DNA from: Bacteroidota bacterium
GTDB taxonomy: Bacteria > Bacteroidota > Bacteroidia > Chitinophagales > Chitinophagaceae
Assembly (NCBI GenBank): GCA_005884665.1
Contig: VBAT01000019.1
Coordinates: forward strand, 68,496 to 132,495
DNA length: 64,000 nt
Direction: 5' to 3'
Shown: positions 1 through 8,595 of the stretch, one piece after another
Position numbering within the stretch: position 1 is the first letter of the stretch
Layout of the letters: every line of letters starts with the position of its first letter
Made by a program: the position numbers and the translations under genes
The notes under the pieces: generated by a model
The model's database searches: none
What the model saw: the letters and a program-made list of their open reading frames with translations, nothing else
Told to the model about the DNA's origin: nothing

Positions 1-1656
1 CTCGATACAGATGGTGACGTTGACCAGGTTATCGGTCAGCAGGTCGGTTTCATCAGTTTTTTCGGGTCTGAACAACGAAGCAGATTCGAGATATTGATCT
101 TTACTGATGGTCAATGAAAGTTCGCGGTATATTCCCGAGCCGATCTCGAAAATAAAGTTTCCGTTATCATCAGTAGTGGTAGTCCAGTTTTTGCCCGACG
201 CATCTTTCAATACCACTTTCGCATAGGCAGCCGGCTGATTATCCTGGCAATCGTTGATGATTCCGGTAAGACGTTTGTTCTTTGGAGCCTTTGTTATTTT
301 ATACGATTCAAGACAGCAGCCACTGCCGCGGTCGGAACTGACGATCGCATTACTTAAGAGTGGCTCCTGCTCAGGAGCAAAAAAGTAAATATCATCTTTC
401 TGGGAGTTCACTGGATAACCCAGGTTCTCAGGATCTTTCCAGGTAAGCTCACTTCCTTTTGCGGAGAACAGGTCATAGCCGCCCATGCCTTCTCTTCCAT
501 TGGAAGAAAATACAAGCGTGTTGCTGCTGTTTTGATAGAAGGGAGCCTGCTCATCACTCTTTGTATTAATGACAGCACCGGCATTAACGGGCTCACCGGT
601 AGTTCCATCTTCTTTCAATGGTGCATACCAGATATCGAAGCCACCGGCTCCGCCAGGTCTGTCGGAAGCGAAATACAGGTACTTCCCATCAGGAGTGCAG
701 AAGGGTTGTTTGCTATTGGCAGCATCTGTATTGATCGATGGAACAAGAACAGGAGCGCTCCAGCCATTATCCTGTTTAGTAGAATAATAGATGGAAGATA
801 CAGTTTGTCCTTTTTCTTTTTTCCACTGGGAAAAATAAAGATATTTTCCATCAGCGCTAACTGTGCCGGCCCCCTGGTTGGTGATTGGACCTGCAGATGG
901 GATCGCAACCGGGATCAGGTTCTCAAGGCTCCCGTTGTTTAATGTTGCATAGAACAGGCGGGCATGGTAAGGATTCACGCCATTCACCTGTATCGAATCC
1001 GGTTGTGTGCTGCTAATCAAAAATTGATTGTCACTCACACGAACCGGGGCAAATGCACCTTTTTCATGGCTATCCGGTATTTCGATTTTTTGTGTTTTGA
1101 ATAAAACAGAATCAGGTCGCGCCAGCTGTTGCTGGATAAAATTCAGTGTTTGCAATTCTTTCTTCGCATCCTGGTAATATTGGGCACTTTCATCATTAAT
1201 ATTTAAATACTGCTCCAGGATCTCTTTCGCCGAAGCATAATGGCCGAGACTTCTCTCACATATTGCCTGCCAGTAAAGGGCACTGCTATATTTGGCTGGA
1301 TCTTTTTCAGCGCAAGCTTTATAAAGATCAGCTGCTTCCTGCCAGTAATTGGCCAAACGATAAGCCTCTGCCTGTTTAAAAAGAATATCCGTGCGGGACA
1401 TGCTGATATTGCCAGCCGTTGTCCTTCTCGATTTAACATTCAGGGGAAAATCGCTTTTCTCCATTTCCTTTTTTGGGTTGAGAAACTGACCATACAAATT
1501 AGCAGCGGTATAATATTCACCGGCCGCGAAATACTGGTCTCCCAACTGCAGTGCGTTCTTTTGCACGGGTTTCTTTGATTTCAGCAACTGGCTATGTGCA
1601 GGTATCCAGCAGGCGGACACCGCAATAGCTATTAAAAACCGGCTTATCACTTTCAT
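1..1656 (-). CDS. PorE-like OmpA-family protein with TPR, PD40 propeller and CRD-like domain (3' end outside window)
   Basis: This reading frame is absent from the ORF track because it runs off the window edge; I translated it from the reverse strand. The start ATG gives a signal peptide (MKVISRFLIAIAVSACW, cleavage near AHSQ). A TPR-like helical region follows (about residues 35-150), then WD40-like PD40 blades with repeated SADGKYLYFS / TPDGKYLYFASDRPGG motifs (about 200-430). Next is a carboxypeptidase-regulatory-like fold (RLTGIINDCQDNQPAAYAKV, from about 450). The frame stays open to base 1. TPR, beta-propeller, CRD and C-terminal OmpA is the order known for PorE, the peptidoglycan-anchoring T9SS component. 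The OmpA domain itself would lie outside the window and is inferred. It sits 32 bp downstream of the PorP/SprF gene on the same strand, probably in one operon. Function in T9SS secretion or anchoring is inferred from architecture and neighbours. Confidence 0.85.
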   Translation of the reverse strand, partial: MKVISRFLIAIAVSACWIPAHSQLLKSKKPVQKNALQLGDQYFAAGEYYTAANLYGQFLNPKKEMEKSDFPLNVKSRRTTAGNISMSRTDILFKQAEAYRLANYWQEAADLYKACAEKDPAKYSSALYWQAICERSLGHYASAKEILEQYLNINDESAQYYQDAKKELQTLNFIQQQLARPDSVLFKTQKIEIPDSHEKGAFAPVRVSDNQFLISSTQPDSIQVNGVNPYHARLFYATLNNGSLENLIPVAIPSAGPITNQGAGTVSADGKYLYFSQWKKEKGQTVSSIYYSTKQDNGWSAPVLVPSINTDAANSKQPFCTPDGKYLYFASDRPGGAGGFDIWYAPLKEDGTTGEPVNAGAVINTKSDEQAPFYQNSSNTLVFSSNGREGMGGYDLFSAKGSELTWKDPENLGYPVNSQKDDIYFFAPEQEPLLSNAIVSSDRGSGCCLESYKITKAPKNKRLTGIINDCQDNQPAAYAKVVLKDASGKNWTTTTDDNGNFIFEIGSGIYRELSLTISKDQYLESASLFRPEKTDETDLLTDNLVNVTICIE

Positions 1657-1688
1657 AGGAATATTCATTTAACGATGAATCATTTTTT

Positions 1689-2711
1689 TTAAAGTCTCGA
1701 GCAGCGGATAAAATCAAAGATGCTCTGCGAGCCGTTTCTCTTCACGTACGATATGCTTAGTTCGAAACTATTTACATGTTTTGCCATCGATCCCAGGTTC
1801 GATGTATTGGCATCATAGCTCAATCCCACGATAAAATTCCGGTAGTCAAACCCGATAAATGGGGCAAGCGCGTCTTTATGGCGGTAGTAGGCACCGATCA
1901 TTATATCTGTTTCAGGGTTGACATTATACTGCAGGTATGTTCCAAGCATCGCTTCGCTTGCAGTACCCTGGCGCATGTACATCACATGAGGAATAATGCT
2001 GAAACGATCCGACATATTGAAGCTTACACCACCATGAATAGTGTACCGCATTGGGATAGTATTAAGCTCTTCGCTTTGCGTGGAAATGATTGGATCCTTT
2101 GGACGATTGATATGATATACGGAGAACCCTCCAAACGCATTGATCTTTTTATCGGCACCTCCATCATAGTATAGAGCTCCTGCACCGACATCGAGAGTAG
2201 TTGAAGATGTCCTGGCAAAAGATTCTGTTGTCGGGTTGGATGCATTATAACCGGTTACAGGATTCCATTGTTCACCCCATTTGAATTTGGATTCGTCAAC
2301 CCTCCGGTTAATGATACCACCCTGCATTGCCAGAACGATGTGATGGTTATTATCTTTCCCAAATTTGACGCCTGTGTAAGCAACAGTGGCATAAGCGGTG
2401 AGATAATTGAAGCCGCCATCACCAGCTGACTGGTTTAGCAGGCTTGCACCCAGTGCAATGTTCTTATTGGTGCGTGTGTCAAACGATGCGCCGATCGTGC
2501 GGTAAGGGTTGCTGATGCTTCCCCATTGCGTACGATAGATAGCCGACACACGATATTCACCGTCGCTGCTGCCTGCCAGCGCCGGGTTGATATACATCGG
2601 GTAGGTATAGTTTTGTGTAAAGTGCGGATCTGTCTGGGCCATGGCGCGTGTTGCAAACGCCAGGATCAAACAGCTAAACCAACCGGATCTTTGCAGGGTT
2701 TTATTTTTCAT
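1689..2711 (-). CDS. PorP/SprF family type IX secretion system membrane protein
   Basis: A 340-residue protein with a signal peptide ending near ATRAMAQ. The hallmark PorP/SprF opening follows: DPHFTQNYTYPMYINPALAGS, then YRTQWGSI and a predicted outer-membrane barrel ending in alternating hydrophobic strands (FELSISYVK). The family's best known members are PorP of Porphyromonas and SprF of Flavobacterium johnsoniae. SprF is needed for export of the SprB adhesin and is encoded next to it. Here the gene lies 31 bp downstream of a giant protein with a T9SS sorting domain, so it is probably the dedicated partner of that cargo. The partner assignment is inference from gene order; the family call is firm. 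Confidence 0.93.
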   Translation of the reverse strand: MKNKTLQRSGWFSCLILAFATRAMAQTDPHFTQNYTYPMYINPALAGSSDGEYRVSAIYRTQWGSISNPYRTIGASFDTRTNKNIALGASLLNQSAGDGGFNYLTAYATVAYTGVKFGKDNNHHIVLAMQGGIINRRVDESKFKWGEQWNPVTGYNASNPTTESFARTSSTTLDVGAGALYYDGGADKKINAFGGFSVYHINRPKDPIISTQSEELNTIPMRYTIHGGVSFNMSDRFSIIPHVMYMRQGTASEAMLGTYLQYNVNPETDIMIGAYYRHKDALAPFIGFDYRNFIVGLSYDANTSNLGSMAKHVNSFELSISYVKRNGSQSIFDFIRCSRL

Positions 2712-2742
2712 TTTCTATAGGATATTAGATGAATAGTTTTGT

Positions 2743-5700
2743 TTATCGTACAAGGGTGATCGAACCTTTCAGGTCAACCGTTCTTCCATCGGATAAGGTC
2801 GCTTTCAGGATATAGACATACACACCCACCGGTTGGGCATTTCCTTTATGTCTTCCATCCCAGCCCTGTAACTTGTTAGTGATGCTCGCGATCTGTTGTC
2901 CCCATTGATTAAAGATGCGCATATCGAGTTTATCAATGTAGTTGCCATAGACATACAGGATATCGTTTTTGCCATCACCATTCGGTGAGAATACGTTGGG
3001 CACAAACACATCTTTGTTAAGCGGCAATACAGTAATACGGTATTGTTGTGCAAGACCGGAACATCCATTGATATTAGGTGTAGCCGTTATCACAGCCGTT
3101 TTAGGTGCGTTGGTCCGGTTGATCGCGATAAATGAAGGAACAGTACCGATACCTGGTTCGGTCAAACCGATAGAAGGGTCGGAATTGGTCCAATGAACCT
3201 GCGAACCCGGTGTTGAGATGAAATTATATTCGGGAACAGTTGCTCCATCATAAACTGTAGTATCTGCTCTCACGCTTGATGTCGGAACAATATTCACTTC
3301 AAGAATAAAGCTGGCGCTGTCGGCACATTGACCTGCGTCAGGGGTGAATACGTAGAAACCGTTGACCATATTGTCAATGACAGCCGGGTTCCATGTACCA
3401 GTGACTCCATTTGTTGATGTCAGTGGCAATGTGGGCACAGAAGACCCAACGCAAACTGATTGGAAAGTTCCAAAGTTGAAAGCAGGTTCGAGAATGGGAT
3501 TTACCGTTACCGTAAATGTGAACGGCAACACGCATCCGCCGCCTGCTGCGGTGAATACATAAGTTCCGTTGGTTTGATTGTTTACAACGGCAGGATTCCA
3601 TGTACCGTTTATTCCATTATCGGACGTGCCGGGAAGTGTTGGTACGATTCCACCGGCGCAAATTGATAATGTATTACCAAAACTAAATACCGGTATCAGG
3701 TTTGGAGTTACAGTTACAGTGAATGTCACAGGTCCCGTTACGCACTGACCCGCGGTCGGGGTGAATGTATATGTAGCCGGGTTTTGATTATCTACCACGG
3801 CCGGGCTCCATGTGCCCGTTATTCCATTCGTTGATGTTGTAGGCAGAGTTGGTACAGTTCCCCCTGCACAAATAGTAAGTGTTGTTCCAAAGCTGAACGC
3901 AGGAGTAAGATTTGGATTAACCGTAACATTAAATGTCGTCGGCAATGCGCAGACTCCCGATGTTGGTGTAAATGTATAAGTGCCGGAGTTTTGATCGTCT
4001 ACCACAGCCGGATTCCAGGTGCCAGTTATTCCATTCTGTGACGTACCGGGTAATACTGGTACAGATCCACCTGCACAAATGGTCAATGTAGTTCCAAAGC
4101 TGAATGTTGGTGTGATATTCGGATTAACGGTTACTGTAAATGTTATGGGTACTGCACATTGACCCGCTGTCGGGGTAAATGTATAAGTACCGGAATTTTG
4201 ATTATTAACTGTTGAAGGACTCCATGTACCTGTAATACCATTGTCAGATGGTGTATACAGGGTAGGTACCGAACCACCTGCACAAATGGTTAATGTAGTT
4301 CCGAAACTGAATGTCGGTGTAACGATCGGATTAACGGTTACTGTAAATGTTGTTGGTACTGCGCATTGACCTGCTGTTGGCGTAAATGTATATGTACCGG
4401 AATTCTGGTTATCTACTACAGATGGGCTCCAGGTTCCGTTTATGCCGTTTATGGATGTAGTGGGAAGGATCGGCACATTTCCACCGGTACAGATTGACAA
4501 TGTTGTCCCGAAACTGAATGTTGGTGTAAGGTTCGGGTTGACAGTTACCGTGAATGTTGCCGGCAAAGCACATTGGCCCGCTGTTGGTGTGAATGTATAA
4601 ACACCGGAATTCTGGTCGTCAACCACTGCGGGATTCCAGGTTCCCGTAATGCCATTCTGTGATGTACCAGGCAGTGTTGGAACGGTTCCGCCCGCACAAA
4701 TGGTCAATGTCGTTCCAAAACTGAATGAAGGTGTGATATTGGGGTTAACAGTCACCGTGAAACTAAATGGTAAAGCACATTGTCCCGCAGTCGGTGTGAA
4801 TGTATACGTACCAGTACTCGTGTTGCTTACTACCGAAGGACTCCATGTACCGGTGATACCATTATCGGATGTTGTGGGTAAGCCGGGTACTGAACCTCCC
4901 GAACAGATCGTCATGTCACCAAAGCTGAAGGTTGGAGTAACATTTGGATTAACGGTTACTGTAAATGTTACCGGCACTGCGCATTGACCTGCCGATGGCG
5001 TAAATGTATAAACGGCCGAGTTCTGGTTATCTACTGCCGAAGGACTCCAGGTTCCCGTGATACCATTCTGTGATGTGCCAACAAGAGTAGGAACGATTCC
5101 ACCCGCGCATATTGTCAATGTTGTTCCGAAACTGAATGTTGGTGTAATATTCGGGACGACAGTCACTGTAAATGTTGCTGGCAATGCACATTGGCCTGCA
5201 TCAGGAGTAAATGTGTATGTACCCGAGTTCTGATTATCTACCACGCCTGGATTCCAGGTGCCGGTGATACCATTAAGTGATGTGTTTGGTAAAACTGGAA
5301 CAGTTCCGCCCGCGCAAATGATCAATGATGTTCCAAAACTGAATGTCGGTGTTATTTTCGGGTTGACTGTTACAGTAAATGAAAAAGGCAACGCACAAAG
5401 ACCAGCGGTAGGAGTAAACGTGTATGTACCCGAACTGGTGTTGCTGACAACCGAAGGACTCCATGTGCCGGTAACGCCGTTATCAGATGTTGTTGGCAGG
5501 GTTGGCACCGAACCTCCTGAACAGATGGTCATATCTCCGAAGCTGAATGTGGGTATCACATTCGGGTTGACGGTTACGCTGAATGTTGTTGGCACCGCGC
5601 ATTGGCCTGCTCCCGGTGTAAATGTATAAGTACCCGAGTTCTGGTTATCTACAACAGAAGGGCTCCAGGTCCCGGTGATACCATTTTGCGATGTACCCGG

Positions 5701-7035
5701 TAATGTTGGAACATTGCCACCGGCGCAAATGATCAGTGTTGTACCAAAACTAAACGTTGGTGTGATATTCGGGTTGACGGTTACGGTAAACGTTGCCGGG
5801 TTTGCACATTGTCCCGCATTCGGTGTGAATGTATAAACGCCGGAATTATGATTGTCCACTACAGCCGGGTTCCAGGTTCCTGTAAAACCATTGGTCGAAG
5901 TGTTCGGCAGAGTTGGTACAGTTCCATTATCACATATTATGAGGCTTGTTCCAAATGGGAATGTAGGCGTCGCCCTTGGTATTACCGTTACAGTAATAGT
6001 GATGGGAAATCCGCACGTATTGGCGTCAGGTGTAAATGTATAAGTGCCGGTAGCATTATTGTTGATGACGGCCGGGTTCCAGGTTCCGGTCATGCCATTA
6101 TTCGATACAGATGGTAATAACGGGGCCGGTGTTCCCTGGCAGAATGGGGGGATCGGAGTGAATGTGGGCACGAATATCGGGTCTGATAAAATGATACCCG
6201 TAAACAGGTTGGTCGTACAACCGTTGATCACCAGCACAAAATTAGAATAGAACCCTTTGTTCAATCCTGTTAAAACGAGTTGACCTGAAGCATTAGCTGT
6301 CAATGTAAGCGGACCGACATTGACGCCATCGTCTGTATAGCTCAATTGATAAGTAAAACCGGGTACAAGACCACCGATCGTAATCGAACCTTCGTTCCCG
6401 AAACAGGAAGAAGGGTTAGTGCTTGAAAGATTAGGCGATTGAATAGAGAAATAAGCCTTGTAGTTGCCACCCCCATTATTATCTGTTACGATTTCATTGC
6501 AGAGTGATGTGCTTGACTGCGATCCTGAAGCTTCATAATAAACTTCCAGTACATAGTTCCCGGCAGCAAATGTTGTCAGGTTGATATTGGAATTGAGACG
6601 GTCCCATTTCTGGTCGCCATCCACGCAAGTTCCACCGGAAGGATAGGTACCACTTCCGCCATTGCAGGTTTCAAGGAGTGGCAGGTTAATCGAAGTAAAA
6701 GCGCCGGGAGCGCCACTTTGCAAATACACGCGGTAAAACATTCTTGCACTGCACGCACTCGAAGAAGCAGGGTTTTTAAATGTTTTGACCTGCGCGCCGC
6801 GAAGGATAAGTGAGCCCGAGTTTTGTGTATGGGCGCCAAAATTCGTATTGTTAAACACATTGCCGGAAGGCCCAATGAGATCAGCCGGGTTTCCTGATGT
6901 GTTGTAATAATTACTTTGATTGCAATCCGTGACCCATGCTGCTGTAGCTTTGATCCCAAATTGGGCTTGTGCATGGTTGCAGAAAAATAATAGCAGAGTA
7001 ATTCCTGCAAGGAAATTTCGGTAGGTGGCTTTCAT
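2743..7035 (-). CDS. Giant T9SS type B-sorted repeat protein (14 Ig-like modules, CHU_C C-terminus)
   Basis: A 1430-residue secreted protein. Residues 1-24 form a signal peptide (LLLFFCNHAQAQ). An N-terminal domain of about 200 residues follows, then a short linker domain. About 14 tandem modules of 68-70 residues fill residues ~288-1251, each with two cysteines (ICAGG and GQCA), a central GITGTW(S/N)P and ending FTVTVNPN. After a spacer, the C-terminal ~90 residues (DVFVPNVFSPNGDGKND ... NQWGQQI ... GVYVYILK) match the gliding-motility-associated CHU_C type B sorting domain. It is therefore probably exported by T9SS and held at or released from the cell surface. It heads an apparent operon with the PorP/SprF and PorE-like genes, resembling sprB-sprF. 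Adhesin function is inference; no catalytic domain was recognised. Confidence 0.92.
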   Translation of the reverse strand: MKATYRNFLAGITLLLFFCNHAQAQFGIKATAAWVTDCNQSNYYNTSGNPADLIGPSGNVFNNTNFGAHTQNSGSLILRGAQVKTFKNPASSSACSARMFYRVYLQSGAPGAFTSINLPLLETCNGGSGTYPSGGTCVDGDQKWDRLNSNINLTTFAAGNYVLEVYYEASGSQSSTSLCNEIVTDNNGGGNYKAYFSIQSPNLSSTNPSSCFGNEGSITIGGLVPGFTYQLSYTDDGVNVGPLTLTANASGQLVLTGLNKGFYSNFVLVINGCTTNLFTGIILSDPIFVPTFTPIPPFCQGTPAPLLPSVSNNGMTGTWNPAVINNNATGTYTFTPDANTCGFPITITVTVIPRATPTFPFGTSLIICDNGTVPTLPNTSTNGFTGTWNPAVVDNHNSGVYTFTPNAGQCANPATFTVTVNPNITPTFSFGTTLIICAGGNVPTLPGTSQNGITGTWSPSVVDNQNSGTYTFTPGAGQCAVPTTFSVTVNPNVIPTFSFGDMTICSGGSVPTLPTTSDNGVTGTWSPSVVSNTSSGTYTFTPTAGLCALPFSFTVTVNPKITPTFSFGTSLIICAGGTVPVLPNTSLNGITGTWNPGVVDNQNSGTYTFTPDAGQCALPATFTVTVVPNITPTFSFGTTLTICAGGIVPTLVGTSQNGITGTWSPSAVDNQNSAVYTFTPSAGQCAVPVTFTVTVNPNVTPTFSFGDMTICSGGSVPGLPTTSDNGITGTWSPSVVSNTSTGTYTFTPTAGQCALPFSFTVTVNPNITPSFSFGTTLTICAGGTVPTLPGTSQNGITGTWNPAVVDDQNSGVYTFTPTAGQCALPATFTVTVNPNLTPTFSFGTTLSICTGGNVPILPTTSINGINGTWSPSVVDNQNSGTYTFTPTAGQCAVPTTFTVTVNPIVTPTFSFGTTLTICAGGSVPTLYTPSDNGITGTWSPSTVNNQNSGTYTFTPTAGQCAVPITFTVTVNPNITPTFSFGTTLTICAGGSVPVLPGTSQNGITGTWNPAVVDDQNSGTYTFTPTSGVCALPTTFNVTVNPNLTPAFSFGTTLTICAGGTVPTLPTTSTNGITGTWSPAVVDNQNPATYTFTPTAGQCVTGPVTFTVTVTPNLIPVFSFGNTLSICAGGIVPTLPGTSDNGINGTWNPAVVNNQTNGTYVFTAAGGGCVLPFTFTVTVNPILEPAFNFGTFQSVCVGSSVPTLPLTSTNGVTGTWNPAVIDNMVNGFYVFTPDAGQCADSASFILEVNIVPTSSVRADTTVYDGATVPEYNFISTPGSQVHWTNSDPSIGLTEPGIGTVPSFIAINRTNAPKTAVITATPNINGCSGLAQQYRITVLPLNKDVFVPNVFSPNGDGKNDILYVYGNYIDKLDMRIFNQWGQQIASITNKLQGWDGRHKGNAQPVGVYVYILKATLSDGRTVDLKGSITLVR
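3283..6174 (-). repeat. Tandem ~207-bp coding repeats (14 units) within the giant T9SS protein
   Basis: Fourteen in-frame units of 204-210 bp encode the modules of residues ~288-1251. The internal twelve are the most alike; the first and last two are more divergent. Two units (4th and 7th) are one codon shorter and share FGDMTICSGG. The units differ at many synonymous sites, so the array is not freshly amplified. Module features recur with a period of three (see findings). Confidence 0.9.
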
Positions 7036-7296
7036 TTTACTATAGGATTATGGCTTTCATTCTGGTACAATTAGTTAGTCGGGCGACAACTTCGGCACCA
7101 GTTTAAACTCTATAAAAAAGCAGGAAGAAAATAGTGTACAATTTTTCATAGATGGTGGATGTTGGCTTATTTAATAACGAACACAAAATAAAAATTATTG
7201 AATACACCGTATAATCCACACGATAAATAAATGGTTATTGGATGGTAAAAAAGTATTTGTCCCTAGTAGTTACCCATTAAATGATAATTTGTGATA

Positions 7297-7815
7297 ATGA
7301 AAGTTGACATTTGTCTTGCAGAAAAGAAGGATGCAGCAGTAATCGCCGACCTCAGCAGGCAGACTTTTTTTGACACATTTGCCTCCCAAAACACAAAAGA
7401 GGACATGGAAAAGTTCATGAGCGAGCAATTCACGCGGGAAGCGCTAATGAACGAAGTAGGAGTTGAGGACCAGTTCTTTTATATCGCCCGGGTAAACGAG
7501 AGTTTAGCTGGTTATATAAAATTGCGGGAAGGAAAGGAAGTACCGGAGCTTAAAAACCGGCGATCGTTGGAGATAGCCAGGATATACGCGGTAAAAGAAA
7601 TGTTGGGCAAAGGAGTCGGCAGCGCCCTGATGCAGAAAGCAATAGACGTAGCCCGGGAAAGGAACAAAGAGATCCTCTGGCTGGGCGTATTTCAGGCGAA
7701 TAAAACCGCTATTGATTTTTATAAGCGATGGGGATTTGAAATTTTTGGGGAACAGAATTTTCTATTGGGAAACGATTTGCAGAAAGATTGGTTAATGCGC
7801 AGAGATGTTGACTAG
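7297..7815 (+). CDS. GNAT family N-acetyltransferase
   Basis: 172 residues from the ATG at 7297 (the track starts two codons earlier at a GTG; both are possible). The fold order fits GNAT: an N-terminal ADLSRQTFFDTFA segment, a central strand FFYIARVNESLAGYIKL, the acetyl-CoA pyrophosphate loop LGKGVGSALM, and the C-terminal WLGVFQANKTAIDFYKRWGF typical of the PaiA-like and related acetyltransferases. It transfers an acetyl group from acetyl-CoA to an amine; the substrate cannot be told. It stands alone, divergent from the T9SS operon, and is followed by a TrpF-like gene on the same strand after 53 bp. Confidence 0.88.
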   Translation: MKVDICLAEKKDAAVIADLSRQTFFDTFASQNTKEDMEKFMSEQFTREALMNEVGVEDQFFYIARVNESLAGYIKLREGKEVPELKNRRSLEIARIYAVKEMLGKGVGSALMQKAIDVARERNKEILWLGVFQANKTAIDFYKRWGFEIFGEQNFLLGNDLQKDWLMRRDVD

Positions 7816-7832
7816 ATGATTAGTTAATCGGT

Positions 7833-7868
7833 CTTAACCTCAACCTTAGCCTTAATCTCAGCCTCAAC
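7833..7868 (+). repeat. Six tandem hexamers CTYARY abutting the next start codon
   Basis: The 36 bases before the ATG at 7869 are exactly six units: CTTAAC, CTCAAC, CTTAGC, CTTAAT, CTCAGC, CTCAAC. The block fills the ribosome-binding region of the downstream gene. In frame it would encode alternating Leu-Asn/Ser, but an in-frame stop (7821-7823) and the lack of a start codon after it argue that it is untranslated leader. Confidence 0.85.
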
Positions 7869-8519
7869 ATGAAAACCCGGATCAAAATATGCTGTATCTC
7901 ATCCATAGAAGAAGCTAGGATTGCGATCAGACATGGTGCAGATGCTTTGGGACTTGTAGGCAAAATGCCAAGCGGGCCTGGTCCCATTGCCGATGAGTTG
8001 ATCGCAAGCATTGCCAAAATCATTCATCCGCCTATCGCTTCATTCCTGCTCACCAGCGAACAATCTTCTTCTGCCATTATTGAACATATCAGGCGTACCG
8101 GTGTCAACACTGTGCAGATAGTCGATGAATTATCTACGGGCAATTATGATCATATCCGCGAGGCATTACCACATGTAAGGATCGTGCAGGTGATTCATGT
8201 GATAGGAGAAGAGAGTATTAAGCAGGCTTTGGCTGTTCATCGGCAGGTCGATGCAATATTGCTCGACAGCGGTAATCCGAAAGCTGCTGTCAAGACGCTT
8301 GGAGGCACAGGTAACACGCACAACTGGAATATCAGTCGTGAATTGATCAAAGCGGTGGAGGTTCCTGTGTTTTTGGCAGGCGGGCTTAATCCGGGAAATG
8401 TAAGGGCAGCTATCGCAACGGCTCAACCTTTTGGAGTGGATATTTGCAGTGGAGTAAGAACAAACGGAAAACTGGATATTCAAAAACTTGAAGCATTTAT
8501 CTCAGCTGTTCATTCCTGA
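7869..8519 (+). CDS. Phosphoribosylanthranilate isomerase (TrpF)-like protein
   Basis: 216 residues with the TrpF barrel signature: KICCIS at the N-terminus (Cys8 corresponds to the catalytic cysteine of KICG; the usual Gly is Cys9 here), LLDS with Asp133 as the likely catalytic acid, GGTGNTHNW and AGGLNPGNV phosphate-binding loops, and GVDICSGVR near the end, where the usual SGVE has Arg instead of Glu. TrpF isomerises phosphoribosylanthranilate in tryptophan synthesis. No other trp gene is nearby, so this may be a stand-alone or second paralogue, and its substrate is not certain. The start codon is directly preceded by a hexamer repeat. Confidence 0.8.
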   Translation: MKTRIKICCISSIEEARIAIRHGADALGLVGKMPSGPGPIADELIASIAKIIHPPIASFLLTSEQSSSAIIEHIRRTGVNTVQIVDELSTGNYDHIREALPHVRIVQVIHVIGEESIKQALAVHRQVDAILLDSGNPKAAVKTLGGTGNTHNWNISRELIKAVEVPVFLAGGLNPGNVRAAIATAQPFGVDICSGVRTNGKLDIQKLEAFISAVHS

Positions 8520-8563
8520 CCGTCTTCTTTATTTCTCGCAACATCGCCACGGCGCAACGTGTG

Positions 8564-8581
8564 ACCCGCCCGTTGGCGGGA
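8564..8581. repeat. 18-bp palindrome of the CCCGCC-nnnn-GGCGGG class
   Basis: ACCCGCC-CGTT-GGCGGGA lies between two convergent genes. It has the same 7-4-7 layout as the palindromes at 10353, 13224, 29191 and 51532, with an A/A mismatch at the outer pair. The flanks ACGTGTG and GCGTGAG are weakly alike. Acting as a bidirectional terminator is possible, but no T-run follows. Confidence 0.6.
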
Positions 8582-8595
8582 TTGCGTGAGTTTAT

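Noticed and set aside
4649-5629. Plus-strand frames of 112-123 residues across the giant repeat gene
   Set aside because: They are antisense shadows created by the repetitive Thr/Val/Pro codons of the real gene and repeat with its 207-bp period.
3283-6174. CRISPR-like periodicity
   Set aside because: The units are ~207 bp, contiguous and coding, with no spacers. No cas gene is present.
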